From positions 1 to 48,973 of the forward strand of contig NZ_AZDP01000026.1 in NCBI RefSeq assembly GCF_001435525.1: a stretch of 48,973 nucleotides of DNA. The letters are read 5' to 3'. Below are positions 1-7,690 of this stretch, one piece after another (within the stretch, counting starts at the first letter, position 1; each line of letters opens with the position of its first letter). This DNA comes from Levilactobacillus koreensis JCM 16448 (GTDB lineage Bacteria > Bacillota > Bacilli > Lactobacillales > Lactobacillaceae). The translations under genes and the position numbers were made by a program. Below the pieces are notes generated by a model. The model was not told the origin of the DNA, searched no databases, and saw nothing but the letters and a program-made list of their open reading frames with translations.

Positions 1-13
1 ATAGAACCACCTC

Positions 14-44
14 AAAATTATTAGTCTCTCTGTCTAATAATTTT
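14..44. other. AT-rich hairpin at window edge
   Basis: A perfect 11-bp inverted repeat (14-24 with 34-44) around a 9-base pyrimidine-rich loop. There is no long T run after it, so terminator function is uncertain. It sits where the left end of the adjacent repeat copy would be expected. Confidence 0.4.
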
Positions 45-60
45 ACGGCACTTCATTTTT

Positions 61-270
61 TAGCCAGCTTACAGCACGGGCGACTTTGGAGACACGCGGT
101 CTTCGTGGCTTCAAAGCGAGCGAGAAGACTGGTGATTTTCCAGTCTGAAGTGTCCCCACAGCAGGCGGAATCCCTGGCAGCCGCAGTGCGGAAATTTTAC
201 ACTATCTTAATGGTTCGAATCCTTGCTGATACTGGGGCGAGACAGGTATTTCATCTTTCAACCTTTAGTA
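61..270 (+). repeat. Family 1 dispersed repeat, left-truncated, with 3' extension
   Basis: Holds the second and third hairpins and the right end of the family 1 element (right end at about 190). It continues for about 80 bp more in near identity with 18005-18084. The left third, with the first hairpin's 5' arm and the CAGGGAT end, is missing and replaced by unrelated AT-rich sequence. The ORF that can be read through it follows repeat sequence and is not a gene. Confidence 0.85.
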
Positions 271-279
271 ATCAATTTC

Positions 280-326
280 AAAACGGCTCCAGCACCCCAT
301 AATGGGAAGCTGGAGCCGTTTTTTGC
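280..326. terminator. Strong bidirectional terminator
   Basis: Perfect 14-bp stem (280-293 with 309-322) with A residues before and six T residues after. It can end a plus-strand transcript entering from outside the window, and on the minus strand it is a plausible end for the ABC operon beginning at 3233. Bases 327-523 show no gene or recognisable signal. Confidence 0.8.
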
Positions 327-523
327 CCACACATATTTTCCTTTGAATCTTCACTAGAGTTAATGAATAGCTATAAAAGACAGCATATCGGTCACCGACT
401 TCATACATTGATCAAGACAGAGAACCAAGTCATTCATTCTCACTTCTCAGAAAGTTCTGGCGCGATTGTCGCCCAATTCAACGTAGAATATTGACTCATC
501 CTTTGCTGACAAAGAACAGTCAA

Positions 524-554
524 AGCCGACGGAATCCCTGGCAGCCGCGGTGCG
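524..554 (+). repeat. Family 1 right-end fragment
   Basis: Only the last 30 or so bases of the element (GGAATCCCTGGCAGCCG followed by GTGCG) remain, 18 bp beyond the stop of the adjacent ATPase gene. Confidence 0.7.
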
Positions 555-571
555 ACCATTCCCATGCAATC

Positions 572-1342
572 CTATTCCGCAAACAGCGTCAACAAGTCTT
601 CCTGCCGCAGGTTCTGTTTCTCTTCACCGCGAACATCCAGCTTGATCTGACCGTCTTGGACCATCACCAGGCGATTGCCATAGGTCAAGGCGTCACTCAT
701 TTTGTGGGTGATCATCATCGTCGTTAATTGGTTCTCTTCCACGATAGTCTGGGTCAAGTCCATGACCTTCTGACTGGTCTGCGGGTCTAACGCCGCCGTG
801 TGCTCATCCAATAAGAGCAGGTCCGGATGACTCAACGTTGCCATCAGGAGCGACAACGCCTGCCGTTGCCCACCGGACAGGTATTTTACCTGGGTCGTCA
901 GTCGATCTTCCAGTCCCATATTCAATGGCCGTAATAACTCCTGATAAGCCGCAACCTGACTGGCCTTGCGATAGCGGTGCAGACTCATACTGCCCGTATG
1001 TCGTTGGGCCAACGTAAGGTTCTGGGCCACGCTGAGTTCCCCCGCCGTACCCATTTTGGGATCCTGAAAGACCCGCGACAGCCACTTTGACCGGTACGCG
1101 ATAGGTTTCTTGGTAACGTCGTGGCCCGCTAAGGCTAGCGTCCCGGCATCGGCCGCCAACGTGCCCGCAATCGTGTTCAACAGGGTCGACTTGCCGGCTC
1201 CGTTATTTCCGATCACCGCAATAAAGTCGCCCGGTTCAATGGTTAAGCTGACGTCCCTTAAGACGTGGCGCTCATTTGCTGTCCCGGGAAAGAAGACCTT
1301 CTGGAGATGCTTGACGGTTAAGACTGCGGTTGCTTGCTTCAT
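572..1342 (-). CDS. ABC transporter ATPase, TrpZ-type (operon 1)
   Basis: Cytoplasmic ATPase that powers a binding-protein-dependent importer of the TrpXYZ class (family known for tryptophan/tyrosine). The Walker A motif GNNGAGKST, the signature LSGGQRQ and Walker B LLLLDEH are all present; the H-loop is in MMITH. I place the start at the ATG at 1342, behind a GGAG at a spacing of 9, giving 256 residues, the same length as its paralogue at 7683. The gene overlaps the 3' end of the permease by 71 bp, so the two are translationally coupled. Last gene of a three-gene operon read from a leader near 3628. Substrate is inferred, not shown. Confidence 0.9.
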   Translation of the reverse strand: MKQATAVLTVKHLQKVFFPGTANERHVLRDVSLTIEPGDFIAVIGNNGAGKSTLLNTIAGTLAADAGTLALAGHDVTKKPIAYRSKWLSRVFQDPKMGTAGELSVAQNLTLAQRHTGSMSLHRYRKASQVAAYQELLRPLNMGLEDRLTTQVKYLSGGQRQALSLLMATLSHPDLLLLDEHTAALDPQTSQKVMDLTQTIVEENQLTTMMITHKMSDALTYGNRLVMVQDGQIKLDVRGEEKQNLRQEDLLTLFAE

Positions 1343-2240
1343 GTTCATCGGCTCCAATCTGTTTGAGGTAACGGTTCAACTGCTGACGCGTGCGGTACTT
1401 ATTCTGTAAAATAGGCAGGCAAATGACGACGACCAAGATGCCCGCGGATAAAATTTTCAAATCGTCGACCGGGAAGCCTAACCCCATCGCAACCGTCAAT
1501 AAGAAACGGTAGATGATGGCTCCCAGGACCATGGCGGACAACCGCAGCCAAATTTGGCGACCACGGAGGAAGATCTCACCAACCAAGACTGAGGCCAACC
1601 CAATGACGATGGTTCCGATACCCATTCCAATATCGGCGTACCCGTTGCTTTGAGAAATCAAGGCGCCCGACAAGGCAATGCAACCGTTGGAGACCATGTA
1701 GCCAATAATCACCATCCGGTCGGTGTAGATTCCGTTGGCCGCGCTCATGGCAGGATTATTTCCCGTTGCCATCAGTGACAGGCCTAACCGCGTCTTGAAC
1801 AACCAGATCAGGAATGCCACGACGACTCCCGTGACAATGGCCCCCACCATAATCGTCTGCAGGTCGATCGACCACGACTGCGGCAGGTAGTTGGTCAATA
1901 CCTTTTGCGATAACAACGGCACGTTGGACTTGCCCATGATGTGCATGTTGACCGAGTACAACCCGGTCATCGTGAGGATACCGGCCAGTAACGACGGCAT
2001 GTGGAGCTTTGTGTCCAACACACCGGTGACCCAGCCCGCGATACAGCCCGCCAGAAATCCCAGCAAACTTGCCGTCACGGCGGATTGACCGCTCAACATG
2101 GCACTCACTGTGACTGCGGCGCCCAGTGGAAAGCTCCCCTCGGTGGTCAGATCGGGGATATCTAAAATGCGAAACGTAATGAAGACGCCAATGGCCAACG
2201 GTGCCCATAAGAGGCCCTGACCGATACTCGTGATTAACAT
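1272..2240 (-). CDS. ABC transporter permease, TrpY-type (operon 1)
   Basis: Integral membrane subunit of about 322 residues with some eight or nine hydrophobic segments, of the branched-chain/TrpY-like permease family. The conserved stretch TFRILDIPDLTTEGSFPLG near the N-terminus is shared with the paralogue at 6791 (DFADMTVEGTFPLG). The start has a good AAAGGAG site. It lies 18 bp after the binding protein and overlaps the ATPase gene. Its C-terminal tail is longer than the paralogue's by about 20 polar residues, which is the part lying over the ATPase start. Confidence 0.9.
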   Translation of the reverse strand: MLITSIGQGLLWAPLAIGVFITFRILDIPDLTTEGSFPLGAAVTVSAMLSGQSAVTASLLGFLAGCIAGWVTGVLDTKLHMPSLLAGILTMTGLYSVNMHIMGKSNVPLLSQKVLTNYLPQSWSIDLQTIMVGAIVTGVVVAFLIWLFKTRLGLSLMATGNNPAMSAANGIYTDRMVIIGYMVSNGCIALSGALISQSNGYADIGMGIGTIVIGLASVLVGEIFLRGRQIWLRLSAMVLGAIIYRFLLTVAMGLGFPVDDLKILSAGILVVVICLPILQNKYRTRQQLNRYLKQIGADEHEASNRSLNRQASPEGLLSRDSK

Positions 2241-2258
2241 AGAAACAAGCTCCTTTCC

Positions 2259-3233
2259 TTAAGGTTCTTTAATCTGACTGGACTGTAAGCCGATAGCCTG
2301 GGCATTTGCCTTATTCACGTACAAATGTAGTTTCTTTGACGTTTGTACGGCCATGTTCTGCGGCTTCTTGTTGTTTTCCAAGACATCGTACGCCATCTTC
2401 CCCGTCTGCTTGCCCAGGTCGTAATAGTTGATGCCGTAAGTTGCGGTCCCACCATCTTCGGCCATTTCAATCGAACCAGTCACAACGGGAAGTTTGGCGG
2501 CCTTGGCCTTCGCACCGATGGTCTTCATGGCACTGGCCATCAGGTTGTCAGTCGGTAAATACAGGCCGGAAACTTTACCGGTCAATCCCGCCAAGACACT
2601 GGCAACATCATTGGTGCTGGTGGCGCTGACGACCTTTAATTTCAAATTGTGTTGCTTCGCGTAGGCTTTGGCCAGTTTGACCTGCAATACGGAGTTCTCC
2701 TCGGACGAGTTGTACATGACGCCCAACGGCAGCTTGCTGGTGGCCATGCTAGCCAACAGTTTCAGTTGTAACCCCACCGGCGTCAGGTCGCTGGTTCCGC
2801 TGACGTTGGTCTGGGGCTTGGCGTTTGACTTAACCAGCCCGGCAGACTGAAGGTCCGTGACGGCCGTGACCAGTGTTGGCGTGCTCGTTGTCTTCTTGGC
2901 TAACGCCTGAGCGGCCGGCGTGGCGATTCCAACGAGCAAATCACTCTTTTGTTGAACCAATTGTTGGCTCATGGTGTTTAAATTGGCCTGATCCCCCTGC
3001 GCGTTGAGGTAGTGGTAGGTCACCTTGGTCGATTTGCCGTGGGCCTTCAACTCAGCCTTGAGTCCGGCCTTGAACCCTTGCCGCGCCTCATCGAGTGAAC
3101 CGTGTTGCACGACCTGCAAGATGCCGACCTTTAAACCGCTATTGCTAGCGTCCGACTTGCTGGAACACCCTGCTAAAACTAAACCCAATCCCAATAATGC
3201 GACGCTGGTTGCTAATAATTTTTTCATTCTCAA
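2259..3233 (-). CDS. ABC transporter substrate-binding lipoprotein, TrpX-type (operon 1)
   Basis: Extracellular solute receptor of 324 residues. A lipoprotein signal is clear: MRMKK, a hydrophobic core and the lipobox LAGC at about residue 23, so the mature protein would be lipid-anchored. The rest matches the TrpX/DUF534 binding-protein fold (GILQVVQHGSLDEARQGF, VGIATPAAQALA, GVMYNSSEENS, LPTDNLMAS). First gene of the operon, with GAGGA upstream of the start. About 150 nt separate the start from an attenuator-like terminator at 3385-3424. The family is known for aromatic amino acids; the Phe-rich leader upstream suggests phenylalanine or a mixed aromatic substrate. Confidence 0.9.
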   Translation of the reverse strand: MRMKKLLATSVALLGLGLVLAGCSSKSDASNSGLKVGILQVVQHGSLDEARQGFKAGLKAELKAHGKSTKVTYHYLNAQGDQANLNTMSQQLVQQKSDLLVGIATPAAQALAKKTTSTPTLVTAVTDLQSAGLVKSNAKPQTNVSGTSDLTPVGLQLKLLASMATSKLPLGVMYNSSEENSVLQVKLAKAYAKQHNLKLKVVSATSTNDVASVLAGLTGKVSGLYLPTDNLMASAMKTIGAKAKAAKLPVVTGSIEMAEDGGTATYGINYYDLGKQTGKMAYDVLENNKKPQNMAVQTSKKLHLYVNKANAQAIGLQSSQIKEP

Positions 3234-3384
3234 TTTCCTCCACAGCTATGTTTTATTTTTCGTGATCCAGCGCAATGCCAGATGCTTCTATTCTGAATTG
3301 GTAAATCCTGCCAATCGTTCAACACCGGCCGGCAACCTTGCGTCCAAGGCCACCGACTCTCTCAGAATGTTCCCCTGAGAAAAC

Positions 3385-3424
3385 AAAAAACACCAGCTAG
3401 ATTCTGAGTAGAATCTACCTGGTG
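3385..3424 (-). terminator. Attenuator terminator of operon 1 leader
   Basis: Read on the minus strand, a 14-bp stem with one G-G mismatch (5' arm 3411-3424, 3' arm 3391-3404, loop TACTCA) followed by TTTTTT. Its 5' arm can also pair with the 3' arm of the hairpin just upstream (3449-3458, ten pairs including one G-U), so terminator and antiterminator are mutually exclusive. Confidence 0.8.
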
Positions 3425-3425
3425 T

Positions 3426-3545
3426 ATATCGGGCCCGATATTATTTCTCCAGATAGATTAACCCGTATCTATCTGGCGCTAAGTCATGCTGAAAAACTTT
3501 AGCTAATCGATAGATACAAACGCAATGATGCGGTGCGCTTGTATC
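3426..3545 (-). promoter_or_regulatory. Relay of mutually exclusive hairpins (attenuator)
   Basis: Arms in minus-strand order: A 3566-3559, B 3545-3534, C 3524-3509, D 3476-3465, E 3458-3449, then the terminator arms F and G. B pairs with C over 12 positions (one G-U). D pairs with E over 10. A can instead pair with B over 8 (one G-U), C with D over 9, and E with F over 10 (one G-U). The two sets of pairings exclude each other. A perfect 16-nt palindrome (3426-3441) sits between E and F. Pairings were found by eye; energies were not calculated. Confidence 0.7.
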
Positions 3546-3565
3546 CAGTGAGCTGAACACAAACG

Positions 3566-3628
3566 CTATCTAAAGAAAAAGCTAAAGGCAAATTGGCTAT
3601 TTAAATGATTAAGGCTGGTAATTTTCAT
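3566..3628 (-). CDS. Phenylalanine-rich leader peptide, 20 residues
   Basis: Short ORF with AAAGGGA about 8 nt before the ATG. The peptide starts MKITSLNHLN and ends FAFSFFFR: five Phe codons in a seven-codon stretch just before Arg and the stop. This is the hallmark of an amino-acid attenuator leader such as E. coli PheL. Its stop codon overlaps the first pairing arm of the hairpin relay. It is too short to appear in ORF calls. No T-box consensus was seen here. Regulation by Phe-tRNA charging is inferred. Confidence 0.75.
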   Translation of the reverse strand: MKITSLNHLNSQFAFSFFFR

Positions 3629-3665
3629 TGGAATTATCCCTTTCATTTATCAATTTACAAGTCTC

Positions 3666-3694
3666 AGTTAACCATTAAAAAATGAGGCTGTCAA
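3666..3694 (-). promoter_or_regulatory. Promoter of operon 1 leader
   Basis: Consensus -35 TTGACA (3689-3694) and a weaker -10 TTAACT (3666-3671) with exactly 17 bp between them, pointing toward the leader ORF 38 bp downstream. It lies just after the degV stop codon on the same strand. Confidence 0.6.
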
Positions 3695-3708
3695 CCCCAA
3701 TCTTTAAT

Positions 3709-4602
3709 TTAGTTCTCATTTTCGGCTGGTAACAGACTACGATAATCCTGGCACCAGGCCAGTCCCATTGCCCCATCGCCGACGTGAACCCCAAAGCTTG
3801 GGCCAATCAATGCCACGTCGAATTTAACCGTGGGAAATCGTTCCTGTGCGACACTGACCCAACGCGCGGTGGCCTCCGGTTGGTCGGCATTTAGAATCGT
3901 CGCCTTGACTGGCACCACCCCCGCTAAGTCGGTCGCCAGCTCATCGAGAAAGTCACTGAGTGCGCCTTTAAGCCGCAACGAACTCCCGGCCACCCGCATT
4001 TTACCAGATGGGTCAAAAATCAAGATTGGTTTCCCGGCTAACAGTGGCGTACTGCCCGGACTGTGGCTCGGATTGACCTCTCCCGTCCGTAAGAGTGGCT
4101 TGATGGAATCGACGACAAACGCACTGTGCGCGGTCTGCCGCAGTACCGTCAGCTGTGCAAAGATATCCTCGACCGTTGCTCCCCGGACCGCTAAGGCAGC
4201 GGCCAAGCGCGCCTGTTCTCCCATGGTGGTCAAAATCCCCCGCGAGTCCCAGGGCAAAACGTGAAGACTTTCAATCGTTGACGTATAAGCGGCCAAGGTA
4301 TTAATCACCCCGGAGATTCCCAGCGATGGCCCAATCACGATGACGTCGGTCACGCCCTGGCCAGCCAAGTCCTCACAAACCGCTTGCAGGGTCTTCATCG
4401 AAAGCTGGGGGGCGGTCGGTACCACCTTGCTGCCCTTGGCCAAGCGCATTAACCGGTAATAGTCCGCCGTGCTCAGATCCTGATACTCGTGATACTGCCG
4501 ATTACCAAACATAATAGGTGCCGGCAACAAGGTAATCTGCCGTTCCCGGGCTTCAGGAAAATCGATTCCCGACGATGTATCAGTTAAAATGGCAATTTTC
4601 AT
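3709..4602 (-). CDS. DegV family fatty-acid-binding protein
   Basis: Cytoplasmic two-domain protein of 297 residues. The N-terminus KIAILTDTSSGID and the segment VPTAPQLS (the family's usual T-S-Q-PS loop region), followed by a GPSLGISGVINT stretch, identify DegV. Family members bind a fatty acid and several act as FakB subunits handing fatty acids to FakA kinase; no fakA lies in this window. It stands alone between the two ABC operons, and I saw no terminator between it and the operon 1 leader promoter, so some read-through into operon 1 is possible. Confidence 0.85.
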   Translation of the reverse strand: MKIAILTDTSSGIDFPEARERQITLLPAPIMFGNRQYHEYQDLSTADYYRLMRLAKGSKVVPTAPQLSMKTLQAVCEDLAGQGVTDVIVIGPSLGISGVINTLAAYTSTIESLHVLPWDSRGILTTMGEQARLAAALAVRGATVEDIFAQLTVLRQTAHSAFVVDSIKPLLRTGEVNPSHSPGSTPLLAGKPILIFDPSGKMRVAGSSLRLKGALSDFLDELATDLAGVVPVKATILNADQPEATARWVSVAQERFPTVKFDVALIGPSFGVHVGDGAMGLAWCQDYRSLLPAENEN

Positions 4603-4740
4603 GGCAGCGCCTCCTAGTAGTTGACCGAATGGCTGCCAATGTCCGCAGTCAGGTCATGGTTTCGTCCTTTTTTCGTTATTCCTCAGTATACCAAAAAACT
4701 CCCATGATATTCGGTTCTAACGCAAATTTGTGTTGGATGG

Positions 4741-4780
4741 CCGCACTCCGGCTGCCAGGGATTCCGCCTGCTGTGGGGAT
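4741..4780 (-). repeat. Family 1 right-end fragment
   Basis: Reverse-oriented right end of the element (CTGCCAGGGATTCCGCCTGC) with nothing of its interior, in the degV upstream region. Confidence 0.75.
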
Positions 4781-4899
4781 ATTCGCAACACACTCTACCT
4801 TTCATCCATATCAAGATCAAACACCCTTCTGTTGACCACTCCAGCCATTTCGAAATCTGACTGAAAACACCGCTTTCCGTCATAAATAAAAAAATAAGG

Positions 4900-4928
4900 T
4901 TGACGGTTTTTGACGGTTGCCGTACACT
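4900..4928 (+). promoter_or_regulatory. Promoter of operon 2 leader
   Basis: TTGACG (4900-4905), 17 bp, TACACT (4923-4928). The -35 hexamer is repeated 10 bp downstream (TTGACGG at 4910). The start of transcription would fall about 30 nt before the leader ORF. Confidence 0.65.
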
Positions 4929-4963
4929 AAATTTATTCACATACGGAAAGAAGGAAAAGTCAT

Positions 4964-5011
4964 ATGCAAATGTCTGGTATCGAACTTAATGGACGTTGGC
5001 AAAGCCGGTAA
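4964..5011 (+). CDS. Leader peptide with Trp codon, 15 residues
   Basis: Very short ORF with AGAAGGA 9 nt before the ATG, encoding MQMSGIELNGRWQSR. The single Trp codon (4997-4999) is four codons before the stop. The bases just after it (AGCCGG, 5003-5008) can pair with CCGGCT at 5069-5074, so a ribosome paused at Trp would mask them. This is the arrangement expected of a tryptophan attenuator. The evidence is weaker than for the Phe leader because there is only one Trp codon. Confidence 0.55.
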   Translation: MQMSGIELNGRWQSR

Positions 5012-5012
5012 T

Positions 5013-5167
5013 CAAGTCTCATCAGTGTTGATGCGACTTGAGCTCCCAGAGCGATTCTCGCATCTGCGCCGGCTACTTTTCTGATGCAAAAGCCCGCACG
5101 GATGTTTAATCTCCGGTTTTGCGGGCCTTCTTCTTTGGGGCACTCAGCCGGTCTGGGTGCCCTTTTT
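5013..5167 (+). promoter_or_regulatory. Leader hairpins and two tandem terminators (operon 2)
   Basis: Hairpin 5013-5040 is strong; its 3' half (GATGCGA, 5030-5036) can instead pair with TCGCATC at 5058-5064. A first terminator has stem 5092-5098/5120-5126 and a mixed C/T tail. A second has a perfect 10-bp stem 5138-5147/5153-5162 followed by five T. GGC and TTTT at 5071-5080 can pair with AAAAGCC at 5088-5094, which would disrupt the first terminator. The nearest downstream gene begins at 5799, after two inserted repeats. Confidence 0.6.
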
Positions 5168-5202
5168 GTATCATCTTCCCTTGTCAGATTTACTTTGTGC
5201 TA

Positions 5203-5378
5203 CCGCCTGCGGCTGCCAGGGATTCCGCCTGCTGTGGGGACGCTTCAGCCTGGAAAAACACCAGTCTTCTCGCTCGCTTTTAAGCCGCGAAAAACACACG
5301 TCTTAAAAGTCGCCCATAGCGGTAGCCTACAGCTACCACTATTTCCACGGCTGGCTCTATCCCTGGCCTCCTCCGGCT
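5203..5378 (-). repeat. Family 1 dispersed repeat, full copy
   Basis: Both ends are present (reverse right end at 5203, reverse left end CTGGCCTCCTCCGGC ending 5378). The first hairpin pairs 5316-5326 with 5332-5342. The second has TTTTAAG/CTTAAAA arms. The copy lies between the operon 2 leader and its binding-protein gene. Confidence 0.85.
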
Positions 5379-5540
5379 AAACGCGAATCTGACGACCACG
5401 CTTACTCAACCCCATCATTAATTACTCTGCAACAACGCTATTCAGAAATATCAATTATCCACCATACCGTTAGCCAGTGCTACAAGAATCAACTCACCAC
5501 CTGTCACGCTAAACGCATCGGTAGCAGATTACCACCATGT

Positions 5541-5751
5541 AAGCCGTGAGGGTGGCAAAAATGGGCTCAGCCGTGGCACTGTCTTAGCGAAGTGTTCTGC
5601 TTCGGTTAGACAGAACCGAGTTTTGAGACCTGCCTTTGGGCTCAAAATCGCGTTCACAGCGTTCCAGCCCATTTTTGTCGCCCGGTAAGGCGCTGACAGA
5701 GGCAGGCTTCACGCGGTCCCCACCGGACGTAGCCTCTGCCCAGCGGAGCGC
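5541..5751 (+). repeat. Family 2 dispersed repeat, full copy (CAAAAATGGGCT type)
   Basis: Outer arms CAAAAATGGGCT (5556-5567) and AGCCCATTTTTG (5666-5677) enclose two further hairpins, one at about 5578-5612 (CTGTCT/AGACAG) and one at about 5617-5650 (GTTTTGAG/CTCAAAAT). A large hairpin with GGCGCT/AGCGgaGCGCC arms follows at 5689-5751. It matches the copy at 35590 in layout and flanks, with compensating arm changes. Confidence 0.75.
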
Positions 5752-5798
5752 CAAATCAACACACAACATATTATTTCAACATAAGAGAGGGTTTTGTT

Positions 5799-6794
5799 AT
5801 GAAACGGATGTATAGCTTAATTGCCATTTTACTTATCTTCCTCGGGTTCGCCTACGTTAAGGACACCCACCAACAGTCTGCGACCAAAGCCAAGGTGCCG
5901 ACTGTCGGCATTCTACAGCTTCTATCGCACCCCGCACTCGATGCCATTCACAAAGGAATCATTCATGGGCTCGCCGAAGAGGGCTACCACGTCGGCAAAA
6001 ACGTGAAAATCGACTTTCAGAACGCACAAAATGACCAGAGTAATCTGAAGACCATGAGTGCCCGCTTCGTCAATGAAAATGCCGACGCCATGATTGGTAT
6101 CGCCACACCCGCCGCACAGGCCTTGGCCAACGCCAGCTCTAACATTCCTGTCGTTCTCGGGGCCATCACCGACCCCAAGGGTGCCGACCTGGTCAAGAGC
6201 AACACGCACCCCGGCAACAACGTCACTGGGGTTTCCGACCAAGCACCCTTGAAGTCACAGTTAAAATTGATTCAACGGATCATGCCCAATATGAAGACGC
6301 TTGGCATCATTTACACCTCCTCCGATGACTCGGCCACCGCACAGTACCATCAATTTGCGGCGCTCTGCAAGGAAGAACACGTAAAGCTCAAAGCCTACAC
6401 GATTGCCAGCACCAACGACTTGAATCAGGTTGCTGAACAGATGGTCAGTCAGGTCGACGCCATCTACGTTCCAACCGACAATACGGTTGCCAGTGCCATG
6501 CAGACACTGGTTTCGACCGCTAACGCCAAGAAGGTGCCCGTTTTCCCAGCCGTCGACACTATGGTCAAGGCCGGTGGGCTCGCCACGTTGAGTATCAACC
6601 AATATAAATTAGGTGTGGAGACCGGAAAGATGACCGCCGCTATTTTAAAGGGGAAGAATCCCGCCGACACGCCAATTCACTTTGAACGTCAGGGTGAAAT
6701 GACTATCAATTTATCACAAGCTAAGAAGTTGGGCATCACGTTACCCGATTCAGTCGTTAAAGAAGCCAAAACACACGGGGAGGTCTTCAAATGA
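5799..6794 (+). CDS. ABC transporter substrate-binding protein, TrpX-type (operon 2)
   Basis: Paralogue of the protein at 2259 with the same landmarks (VGILQLLSHPALDAIHKGI, IGIATPAAQALA, IIYTSSDDSA, VPTDNTVAS). 331 residues. Unlike its paralogue it has no lipobox: the N-terminus is MKRMYS, a hydrophobic run to about residue 20, then YVKDTHQQ without any Cys. It should stay attached through an uncleaved N-terminal helix instead of a lipid. The stop overlaps the permease start (ATGA at 6791-6794). AGAGAGGG precedes the ATG. Substrate probably tryptophan if the upstream Trp leader belongs to it. Confidence 0.88.
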   Translation: MKRMYSLIAILLIFLGFAYVKDTHQQSATKAKVPTVGILQLLSHPALDAIHKGIIHGLAEEGYHVGKNVKIDFQNAQNDQSNLKTMSARFVNENADAMIGIATPAAQALANASSNIPVVLGAITDPKGADLVKSNTHPGNNVTGVSDQAPLKSQLKLIQRIMPNMKTLGIIYTSSDDSATAQYHQFAALCKEEHVKLKAYTIASTNDLNQVAEQMVSQVDAIYVPTDNTVASAMQTLVSTANAKKVPVFPAVDTMVKAGGLATLSINQYKLGVETGKMTAAILKGKNPADTPIHFERQGEMTINLSQAKKLGITLPDSVVKEAKTHGEVFK

Positions 6795-7690
6795 GTTTAG
6801 CAGTATCCGCAATTGGGCAAGGCCTACTCTGGGCCGTCCTCGGGGTTGGGTTGTTCCTGACCTTTAGAATTCTTGATTTCGCCGACATGACGGTTGAAGG
6901 CACCTTTCCACTCGGTGCTGCGACCGCCGTTGCCGCCATCAGTAACGGGATGAACCCGCTACTCGCCACTCTGTTGGCCTTTGTCATTGGCGCACTGGCC
7001 GGCCTAATCACCGGTCTGCTCTACACCAAGGGGCACATCCCCATCCTGCTGGCCGGTATCCTGGTCATGACCGCCTGCTACTCCGTTAACCTGCGGATCA
7101 TGGGGCGGGCCAACGTATCTTTGCTGGGAAAATCAACACTATTTAAAAATCACCTGCTCGCCGCACTGCCTCAATACTTTGACAGCGTCGTTCTCGGAAC
7201 CATCGTCATGGTGGTCATCACGACCATCGTCATCTACTTCCTGCAAACGGAGCTTGGCCAAGGGTTCATCGCGACCGGGGACAACCAGACCATGGCTCGT
7301 TCCCTCGGTATCAACACCGACAACATGAAGATCATGGGCCTGATGGTCTCCAACGGCCTGATTGCCTTTGGTGGCGCCCTGGTTGCCCAAAACAACGGGT
7401 ACGCCGACGTCAACATGGGTATCGGCATCATCGTTATCGCGTTGGCCTCAATCATCATCGGTGAAGTGGCCTTCGGTGACCTGACCTTGAACCAACGGCT
7501 CGTGGCCGTGACGCTCGGTAGTATCCTCTACCGGTTCGTCTTATTGCTGGTCCTCAAGCTCGGTTTCAGCGCCAACGACCTGAACCTGATCTCCGCCATC
7601 ATCCTGGCCCTCTGCATGATGCTGCCGGTCTTCAAGAACGTTCTGAACTTCAAGCACATTTTGAAACGGGGGTTAGATACCAATGACTAA
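6791..7690 (+). CDS. ABC transporter permease, TrpY-type (operon 2)
   Basis: Membrane permease of 299 residues, paralogous to the one at 1272 (LTFRILDFADMTVEGTFPLGAA, QNNGYADVNMGIGIIVIALASIIIGE). About eight or nine membrane segments. Its start codon overlaps the binding-protein stop, and its end overlaps the ATPase start by 8 bp, so the three subunits are made together. Confidence 0.9.
   Translation: MSLAVSAIGQGLLWAVLGVGLFLTFRILDFADMTVEGTFPLGAATAVAAISNGMNPLLATLLAFVIGALAGLITGLLYTKGHIPILLAGILVMTACYSVNLRIMGRANVSLLGKSTLFKNHLLAALPQYFDSVVLGTIVMVVITTIVIYFLQTELGQGFIATGDNQTMARSLGINTDNMKIMGLMVSNGLIAFGGALVAQNNGYADVNMGIGIIVIALASIIIGEVAFGDLTLNQRLVAVTLGSILYRFVLLLVLKLGFSANDLNLISAIILALCMMLPVFKNVLNFKHILKRGLDTND

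Noticed and set aside
105-302. 65-residue ORF at the window start
   Set aside because: It reads through the family 1 repeat and the terminator after it. The same reading appears in other copies (for example near 17844 and 42881) only because the repeat is conserved, and no ribosome site precedes it.
5541-5560. Possible T-box (GAGGGTGGCA) before operon 2
   Set aside because: It lacks the ACCGCG half and specifier structure, and it is part of the family 2 repeat, which occurs at unrelated sites.
5710-5725. CGCGGTCCCCACC resembling a reverse T-box
   Set aside because: Spacing is wrong by one base, orientation does not match any gene, and it sits in the loop region of a repeat hairpin.
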